Shown: piece after piece, positions 58,819 to 64,000 of the stretch
Numbering within the stretch: the stretch's first letter is position 1
Layout: each line of letters opens with the position of its first letter
Source: Butyrivibrio sp. FCS014
GTDB lineage: Bacteria > Bacillota > Clostridia > Lachnospirales > Lachnospiraceae
Assembly (NCBI RefSeq): GCF_000526935.1
Contig: NZ_JAHA01000003.1
Span: 124,001 to 188,000 of the forward strand
Length of the DNA: 64,000 nt
Direction of reading: 5' to 3'
Notes under the pieces: generated by a model
Told to the model about the DNA's origin: nothing
The model's input: the letters and a program-made list of their open reading frames with translations, nothing else
Database searches by the model: none
Translations under genes and position numbers: made by a program

Positions 58819-60978
58819 ATGCAGGATTTACTGGAGCAATTAAATGATGCGCAGAAAGAGGCGGTGACCACAACCGAAGGGTACGTCAGGGTCATAGCAG
58901 GAGCCGGAAGCGGCAAGACAAGGGCGCTTTCTGCCCGTTTTGCTTATCTTGTAAACGGCCTTGGAATCATGCCGGGACATATTCTTTGCGTTACCTTTAC
59001 CAATAAATCAGCCAATGAGATGAGGCAGAGGATACACAGGCTTACGGGAGACAATGACACCGGATATATCAATACCTTCCACGGCTTCTGCGTCTCGGTC
59101 CTTCAGGAGGATTCCCATGCGGTGAGCTATCCCAAGAACTTCCTGGTCCTTGATAACTCTGATATCGACGATATGCTTAAGATCATCTACGAGGAGAGGG
59201 GATTATCTCTTCGGGATATGACCTTCAGCTCAGCAAGGGACATGTTCGAGATACGTAAGATCTTTGAGGAGCCCGAGTACTACCTTGATATGCTTACCAT
59301 GCCCCTTGATACTCTCAAGGACAAATATGATTCAGCCACAGAGGTTAAGGACATTCTCTTTTACGGGTATCTTTATCAGGAGAAGAAGTGCTTTGGCCTT
59401 GATTACAACGATCTTATCAAATTCAGCCTGTATATATTCAAGGAGAACCCCGATATCAGGCTCAAGTGGCAAAAGCGCCTTGAGTACATCATGATCGATG
59501 AATTTCAGGATATTGACAGTCTTCAGTATGAACTAATGGATGTTCTTGCGGGTTATCACAAGAATCTTTTTATCGTGGGAGATCCCGACCAGACCATCTA
59601 TACCTGGAGAGGCGCCAATGTTAAATATCTTCTGGATTTTGACAAACAGTATCCGGGCGTTAAGACAATTCTCATGAATGACAATTACAGATCTACTCCC
59701 CAGATCCTGAAGGCTGTCAATTCCCTTATTGACAAGAATCGCTTCAGGGTTAAGAAGGATCTGGTTCCTACTCTGCCGGACGGGGAGAGTGTGCTCTGCC
59801 ATCTGGCTCCCAATACGGCAGACGAGGCGGACTGGCTTACCGGGGAGATTCTGGCCCTTAAAGGGAGCGGCGTTCACTACAGGGACATGACCATCCTCTA
59901 CAGAGCCCACTATGTCACAAGGACTGTGGAAGAGGGGCTTATGAAGGAGAAAATCCCCTATACCATTTATTCCGGAGTTCAGTTCTTTGGAAGACTGGAG
60001 ATCAAGGATGCCTTATGTTACCTTCGTATGATCGTATATCGCGATGACATCTCCTTCAGGCGTATTGCCAACGTACCCAAGAGAAACCTTGGTAAAAGAC
60101 GTATGGCTTTCCTGGAGGAATACGCCAGGGACCATAATTGCTCCCTCTATCAGGCTCTTTCGGAGAATCTTGATAATGAACTCATAAAGGGCACCAAGGC
60201 CGGTCAATTCATAGATCTGATAGAGAAGTTCTCGGGAAGCTATGAGGGACTTCCTGTATCGGAGGTCCTTGCCAAGATCCTAAATGAAAGTGGATACGAG
60301 AAAATGCTAAGGACAGAGGGAGCCCAGGAGAGACTTGATAACCTGGCGGAGCTCAAGCAGTCCGTCTTTGAATATGAGACCACCTGCGGAGAAGAGGTGG
60401 GTCTTGAGGACTACCTCAAGCACATAGCTCTTTTTACCAATGCGGATTCCGATGCGGGGCAGGAGGACAAGGTGAGGCTTATGACGGTTCATGCTGCCAA
60501 GGGCCTTGAGTTTCCTTATGTTTTCCTGTGCGGCATGAATGAGGGTATATTCCCTTCAAGGAAGGTCCATACCTTAGAGGGAATGGAGGAAGAAAGGCGT
60601 ATTGCTTTTGTTGCCATGACAAGAGCCAAGAAGAGACTTTATATTTCCGAAGCGGGAGGCAATACCTTTGAGGGAATTCCAAGATATCCTTCAAGATTCA
60701 TTATGGATATAGACCCGGAGCTTCTGGAATTTACCGAGAAGCCTGATGAGCGCATGATGACCGCGGTCAGGAAGTTTATCGAGAATGACTCAAGGCACCT
60801 TAAGGGGGCACAGAAACTGAATCTTCTTGAGAAGGGGCAGCGGGTGGAGCATGTTATTTTGGGAGCCGGGACCATCCTTGATATCAACACCGACGAGGAG
60901 AGCTATCTTATAAAGTTCGACGGGATGGAGACTCCAAGGCAGATATCCATGAAGGTAAGGCTAAAGCCACTGGACTAA
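58819..60978 (+). CDS. pcrA: ATP-dependent DNA helicase PcrA/UvrD
   Basis: A 719-residue superfamily 1A helicase that unwinds 3'-5' in nucleotide excision repair and replication-conflict removal. Motifs are clear: Q-motif LNDAQKEAV, Walker A AGAGSGKT, Walker B MIDEFQDID, motif III VGDPDQTIYTWRGA, motif V MTVHAAKGLEFPYVFL and motif VI AFVAMTRAKKRLY. The C-terminal Tudor-like domain that contacts RNA polymerase is present (ILDINTDEESYLIKFDG). An AGGAG site precedes the ATG. Confidence 0.96.
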   Translation: MQDLLEQLNDAQKEAVTTTEGYVRVIAGAGSGKTRALSARFAYLVNGLGIMPGHILCVTFTNKSANEMRQRIHRLTGDNDTGYINTFHGFCVSVLQEDSHAVSYPKNFLVLDNSDIDDMLKIIYEERGLSLRDMTFSSARDMFEIRKIFEEPEYYLDMLTMPLDTLKDKYDSATEVKDILFYGYLYQEKKCFGLDYNDLIKFSLYIFKENPDIRLKWQKRLEYIMIDEFQDIDSLQYELMDVLAGYHKNLFIVGDPDQTIYTWRGANVKYLLDFDKQYPGVKTILMNDNYRSTPQILKAVNSLIDKNRFRVKKDLVPTLPDGESVLCHLAPNTADEADWLTGEILALKGSGVHYRDMTILYRAHYVTRTVEEGLMKEKIPYTIYSGVQFFGRLEIKDALCYLRMIVYRDDISFRRIANVPKRNLGKRRMAFLEEYARDHNCSLYQALSENLDNELIKGTKAGQFIDLIEKFSGSYEGLPVSEVLAKILNESGYEKMLRTEGAQERLDNLAELKQSVFEYETTCGEEVGLEDYLKHIALFTNADSDAGQEDKVRLMTVHAAKGLEFPYVFLCGMNEGIFPSRKVHTLEGMEEERRIAFVAMTRAKKRLYISEAGGNTFEGIPRYPSRFIMDIDPELLEFTEKPDERMMTAVRKFIENDSRHLKGAQKLNLLEKGQRVEHVILGAGTILDINTDEESYLIKFDGMETPRQISMKVRLKPLD

Positions 60979-61009
60979 AAGGGTATTTAAGGCGCTATAT
61001 GGCTGCAGG

Positions 61010-61063
61010 GGCAGTTGCCTGCGGTATGGGCACTGCCTGCAGTATGTGCGGTTGCCTGCTTTG
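61010..61063 (+). repeat. Three degenerate 17-19-bp tandem repeats after pcrA
   Basis: Units GGCAGTTGCCTGCGGTATG, GGCACTGCCTGCAGTATG and TGCGGTTGCCTGCTTTG follow head to tail (61010, 61029, 61047). The third contains the -35 of the riboswitch promoter. Confidence 0.6.
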
Positions 61064-61080
61064 GGACCTTGTGCTAAAAT
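61052..61080 (+). promoter_or_regulatory. Promoter of the cobalamin-riboswitch operon
   Basis: TTGCCT (61052-61057), a 17-base spacer, TAAAAT (61075-61080), with the riboswitch starting about 25 bases later. Confidence 0.7.
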
Positions 61081-61105
61081 GGGTACGAATCTTGATATTG
61101 ACGAC

Positions 61106-61310
61106 AATCGGTGCCTTCGACTGCAGTATTTATGCAGGGCCGAAGGGTAAAAGGGAAACAGGTTCAAGGCCTGTGCGATCTCGTCACTGTAGGAGAGGAG
61201 TCCGGAAGCGGTTCGCTTTTAGCGAAGTCACTGAGGAAACTTGGGAAGATTGCTGACGGATGATGATACTCAAGCCAGGAAACCTGCCGAATGTTCGGGT
61301 GCATTAGATC
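61106..61310 (+). promoter_or_regulatory. Cobalamin (adenosylcobalamin-type) riboswitch
   Basis: The conserved parts appear in order: AAAGGGAAACAGGT, the CACTGTAGG stretch with GGAGTCCGGAAGC, GTCACTGAGG with TTGGGAAG, and the B12 box AGCCAGGAAACCTGCC (61273-61288). The boundaries are approximate. With cobalamin bound, it should favour the terminators just downstream, so the operon is on when the vitamin is scarce. Confidence 0.93.
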
Positions 61311-61333
61311 ACGAGGAATTGGTCGTACCGGAT

Positions 61334-61358
61334 GAAGGGCTTTAAGGCCTTTCTTTTT
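61334..61358 (+). terminator. First expression-platform terminator of the riboswitch
   Basis: GAAGGGC / GCCTTTC (one G-U pair), then TTTTT. Confidence 0.7.
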
Positions 61359-61360
61359 GG

Positions 61361-61386
61361 CGTCCATTTTCCGATGGGCGTTTTTT
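61361..61386 (+). terminator. Second expression-platform terminator of the riboswitch
   Basis: CGTCCAT / ATGGGCG (one G-U pair), six-base loop, then TTTTTT. Two terminators in series after one riboswitch suggest tight shut-off. Confidence 0.75.
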
Positions 61387-61429
61387 ATTTGCAAGCAATA
61401 TTGGGAAATAAGATACGAGGAGAGGAAAA

Positions 61430-63379
61430 ATGAAAAAGAAACTATTTGGTATTATTATGGCAACAGTGCTTACTGCCTCCATGGCAGCGGGTTGCGGGAA
61501 GGCAGCCCCCGAAGCTGTTTCGGAGGATACTGAGACTGCTGCAGAGACAGATACGCAGCAGGAGCCTGCGGAAGTAGACGATCAGGCTGCAGCTGATGAG
61601 GTTGCCGCACTTATTGATGCAATTTATGTTCAGGAGAGAACCGAGACAACAGATGCTGACTGCGCAGCAGCAAAGGCTGCCTGGGATGCTCTTACAGATG
61701 CCCAGAAGGAGCTGGTCGAGGGCGAGAATGCAGATCCTGATTATTTCGGAAGAGATACAGGAGATGCCTCCAAGGATGATTCCCTTAATCAGGATGAGAT
61801 TGGTGAAAACGAGATCCTTGTAGTAAGTTTTGGTACTTCCTTTAATGACAGCAGAGCTGAGGATATCGGAGGAATCGAGAAGGCTGTTGCAGCTGCTTTC
61901 CCTGACTGGTCAGTAAGAAGAGCTTTCACTGCTCAGATCATCATCAATCATGTTCAGGCAAGGGACGGTGAGTTCATTGACAACATGGATCAGGCTCTTG
62001 AAAGAGCAGTGAACAACGGGGTTAAGAACCTTATCGTTCAGCCAACACACCTTATGCATGGTGCAGAGTATGACGAGCTTGTTGATACCCTGGGAAATTA
62101 CTCCGATAAGTTTGAAAATGTTTATGTATCAGAGCCTCTTCTTGGCGAGGTTGGCAAGGACGCCAGCATTGTCAATGATGACAAGAAGACCGTGGCAGAA
62201 GCTGTTGTAAAGGCTACAGTTGAGGAGTCTTCCTATGATTCTCTGGATGCAGCAGCGCAGGATGGCACAGCAATTGTCTATATAGGACACGGCACATCCC
62301 ATGCAGCTAAGGTTACCTATTCCCAGATGCAGACTCAGATGAACGATCTTGGATATGAGAACGTATTTGTCGGAACCGTTGAGGGTGAACCTGAAGAGAC
62401 TTCCTGCGAGAGCATCATCGATGCTGTTCATGAGGCAGGTTACACAAAGGTTGTCATGAGACCTCTTATGGTTGTTGCGGGAGACCATGCCAACAACGAT
62501 ATGGCAGGAGACGATGAGGATTCCTGGAAGTCATTGTTTAACACATCAGGATACTTCGAGAGTGTAGAATGCCAGATTGCAGGTCTTGGAAGAATAGAGG
62601 AGGTTCAGAAATTATATATCGATCACCTTAACAGTGTTTCCGGAAATTTTAATATTGCCGGCACTGATGGCAGTGCTTCCGGAGAACTTAAGGACGGAAC
62701 CTACCTTGCAGACTTTGATACCGATGGTTCCATGTTCCATGTAAATGAAGTATGCGAGGGAAAGGGTACACTTACAGTTAAGAACGGCGAGATGACAATC
62801 CATATTGTTATGCCTTCAAAGAATACCGTAAGTCTCTTTGAAGGATCTGCCGAGGATGCCCAGAAGGACGGAGCAAAGCTCATCGAAGCTACCGTGGAGG
62901 AAGTAACCTACAGTGATGGTCTCACTGAAGAAGTAAATGCCTTTGACGTTCCCGTTCCCTATCTTGACAAAGAGTTTGATCTTGCCCTGGTAGGAACAAA
63001 GGGAAAGTGGTATGACCATAAGGTTAAGGTCTCAAATCCCGAAGCTGCGGAAGCTGCAGCAGATGTTAAGGATGGTGAGTACACCATAGAAGTTACCATG
63101 GAAGGCGGTTCAGGAAAGGCTACCATCGAGTCTCCCACAAAACTTGTGGTTAAGGGCGGCAAGATGACAGCAACTATTACCTGGAGCAGCCCCAACTACG
63201 ACTACATGCTTGTAGACGGACAGAAGTATGAGCCGGTTAATACCGAGGGTAATTCCGTATTTGAGATCCCTGTAGGTGCTCTTGATAAGGATCTTACAGT
63301 GATAGGCGACACCACAGCAATGAGTAAGCCTCACGAGGTTGAGTACACACTCAATTTTAAATCCGACTCCATGAAGTGA
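61430..63379 (+). CDS. cbiK: Lipoprotein CbiK-type cobaltochelatase with C-terminal repeats
   Basis: A 649-residue surface lipoprotein (lipobox AAGC, Cys at about 22). It is built from an acidic linker (25-120), a CbiK chelatase domain (about 128-410) and two beta-rich repeats (about 425-535 and 540-649). The second repeat contains ITWSSPNYDYM. The metal and tetrapyrrole-binding residues are plausible: Glu and His in PTHLMHGAEY (His207, His210), GHGTSH (His287) and GDH (His353). CbiK normally inserts cobalt into sirohydrochlorin in the cytoplasm. A lipid-anchored form resembles the periplasmic CbiK of Desulfovibrio. It is controlled by the upstream cobalamin riboswitch. Confidence 0.88.
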   Translation: MKKKLFGIIMATVLTASMAAGCGKAAPEAVSEDTETAAETDTQQEPAEVDDQAAADEVAALIDAIYVQERTETTDADCAAAKAAWDALTDAQKELVEGENADPDYFGRDTGDASKDDSLNQDEIGENEILVVSFGTSFNDSRAEDIGGIEKAVAAAFPDWSVRRAFTAQIIINHVQARDGEFIDNMDQALERAVNNGVKNLIVQPTHLMHGAEYDELVDTLGNYSDKFENVYVSEPLLGEVGKDASIVNDDKKTVAEAVVKATVEESSYDSLDAAAQDGTAIVYIGHGTSHAAKVTYSQMQTQMNDLGYENVFVGTVEGEPEETSCESIIDAVHEAGYTKVVMRPLMVVAGDHANNDMAGDDEDSWKSLFNTSGYFESVECQIAGLGRIEEVQKLYIDHLNSVSGNFNIAGTDGSASGELKDGTYLADFDTDGSMFHVNEVCEGKGTLTVKNGEMTIHIVMPSKNTVSLFEGSAEDAQKDGAKLIEATVEEVTYSDGLTEEVNAFDVPVPYLDKEFDLALVGTKGKWYDHKVKVSNPEAAEAAADVKDGEYTIEVTMEGGSGKATIESPTKLVVKGGKMTATITWSSPNYDYMLVDGQKYEPVNTEGNSVFEIPVGALDKDLTVIGDTTAMSKPHEVEYTLNFKSDSMK

Positions 63380-63404
63380 TAGTCAGATGGGAATAGCACC
63401 ATAA

Positions 63405-64000
63405 ATGAATCAAAAGTTATCTGATAGTTTTAAAAAAATATGTACAGCTCTTTTCCCGGCTCTTATCGCGCTGGTCCTTATGACCGCCTGCGGTAAGGGT
63501 CCGGATAGTGCTGTTACCACAAGCAGGAAGACCGGAGAGCTGGAGCTGAAATATGCTGACCAGCTCTTTGTGGATTTTTATGAGGGTGGATATACACATA
63601 TCCATATTGAGGACGGCACGGATTATGTGCTTATTCCTGAGGGGCAAAGTGAGAGTGATCTTGGGCTTAGTAATCCTGTTATTATTCATCAGCCTCTTAA
63701 GGACATATATCTGGCAGCATCTTCCGCCATGGACTTTTTTGTGACTCTGGACAGCCTTGACAGTATAAAGAGCTGCTCCACCAGCGCCGCGGACTATTCC
63801 ATAGACGAGGTCAAAAAAGCCATGGAAGAAGGAAGGATCGAGTACGTGGGCAAGTACAGTGCCCCGGATTATGAGCGCATCATAAGCTCTGACTGCAACA
63901 TCGCCATAGAATCCACCATGATCACCCACAGTCCCGAGATAAAGGAAGAACTCACAAGGCTTGGGATCCCGGTGATGGTAGAAAGATCAAGCTACGAGAA
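63405..64000 (+). CDS. ABC transporter substrate-binding lipoprotein, N-terminal part (cut by window)
   Basis: An open frame from the ATG at 63405 to the window end (198 codons). It has a lipoprotein signal (lipobox MTAC) and then segments typical of TroA/BtuF-like metal-complex binding proteins: LKDIYLAASSAMDFFVTLDSLDSIKS, SIDEVKKAMEEGRIEYVG and PEIKEELTRLGIPVMVE. It follows cbiK by 25 bases and should share its riboswitch, so its ligand is probably a corrinoid, cobalt complex or another tetrapyrrole. The ribosome site is weak. Confidence 0.85.
   Translation, partial: MNQKLSDSFKKICTALFPALIALVLMTACGKGPDSAVTTSRKTGELELKYADQLFVDFYEGGYTHIHIEDGTDYVLIPEGQSESDLGLSNPVIIHQPLKDIYLAASSAMDFFVTLDSLDSIKSCSTSAADYSIDEVKKAMEEGRIEYVGKYSAPDYERIISSDCNIAIESTMITHSPEIKEELTRLGIPVMVERSSYE

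Noticed and set aside
1..64000. CRISPR arrays, prophage blocks or rRNA genes
   Set aside because: No evenly spaced identical repeats, no phage structural gene clusters and no rRNA motifs were found on reading through.

Overview
The window looks like a stretch of chromosome from an anaerobic Clostridia species, most likely a Lachnospiraceae close to Butyrivibrio or Pseudobutyrivibrio. This is inferred from gene content and style: strong AGGAGG-type ribosome sites, a class III ribonucleotide reductase, the DUF1385-prmC-prfA block, the cysS-mrnC-rlmB-sigH block, DUF5721/DUF4003-type proteins and a cobalamin riboswitch. No 16S gene is present to confirm it.

Layout. 1-5.1 kb: the end of a DegV protein, a tRNA-Met, a GH13 amylase, and a c-di-GMP phosphodiesterase with two small partners. 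5.2-13.1 kb: a CarD-like regulator, the AlaX editing protein with the AzlCD amino acid exporter, then ispF-cysS-mrnC-rlmB-sigH, facing a coiled-coil protein on the other strand. 13.3-17.6 kb: a two-gene cyclic-nucleotide module (tandem cNMP-binding protein plus PAS-class III cyclase) with an IS30-like element inserted at its 3' end. The element has 27-bp imperfect ends, a 13-bp target duplication and a highly structured non-coding segment. 17.7-23.1 kb: rpmE, DUF1385-prmC-prfA, an HPt protein, a DUF5721-like protein and a LacI regulator. 23.2-32.1 kb: arginine biosynthesis, with argG running left and argC-GNAT-argJ-argB-argD running right from one operator region, ending in an orphan solute-binding protein. 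32.2-38.5 kb: comEA, a two-component system, a GerMN lipoprotein and comEC. 38.6-43.9 kb: a chemoreceptor, two hypothetical proteins, a structured intergenic region, a small XRE regulator and an esterase. 43.9-47.1 kb: nrdD-nrdG with paired NrdR boxes. 47.2-53.3 kb: holA, a DUF1653 protein, a glycosyltransferase, a PAP2 protein, a lipid kinase and glyA. 53.3-57.5 kb: a 680-base gene-free stretch with a long hairpin and a strong promoter (candidate ncRNA), a GH3-like membrane protein, a small double-glycine-leader peptide and an ABC exporter. 57.6-64 kb: a DUF3048 protein, pcrA with SOS boxes, then a cobalamin riboswitch controlling a lipoprotein cobaltochelatase and a binding protein that runs off the window.

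The strongest leads for something new are the cyclic-nucleotide module, the IS30-like element with its hidden hairpin, the candidate RNA after glyA, the GG-leader peptide beside an exporter, the surface CbiK under B12 control, and the comEA/two-component/GerMN/comEC cluster. All functional statements rest on motif reading by eye; no database search was run.
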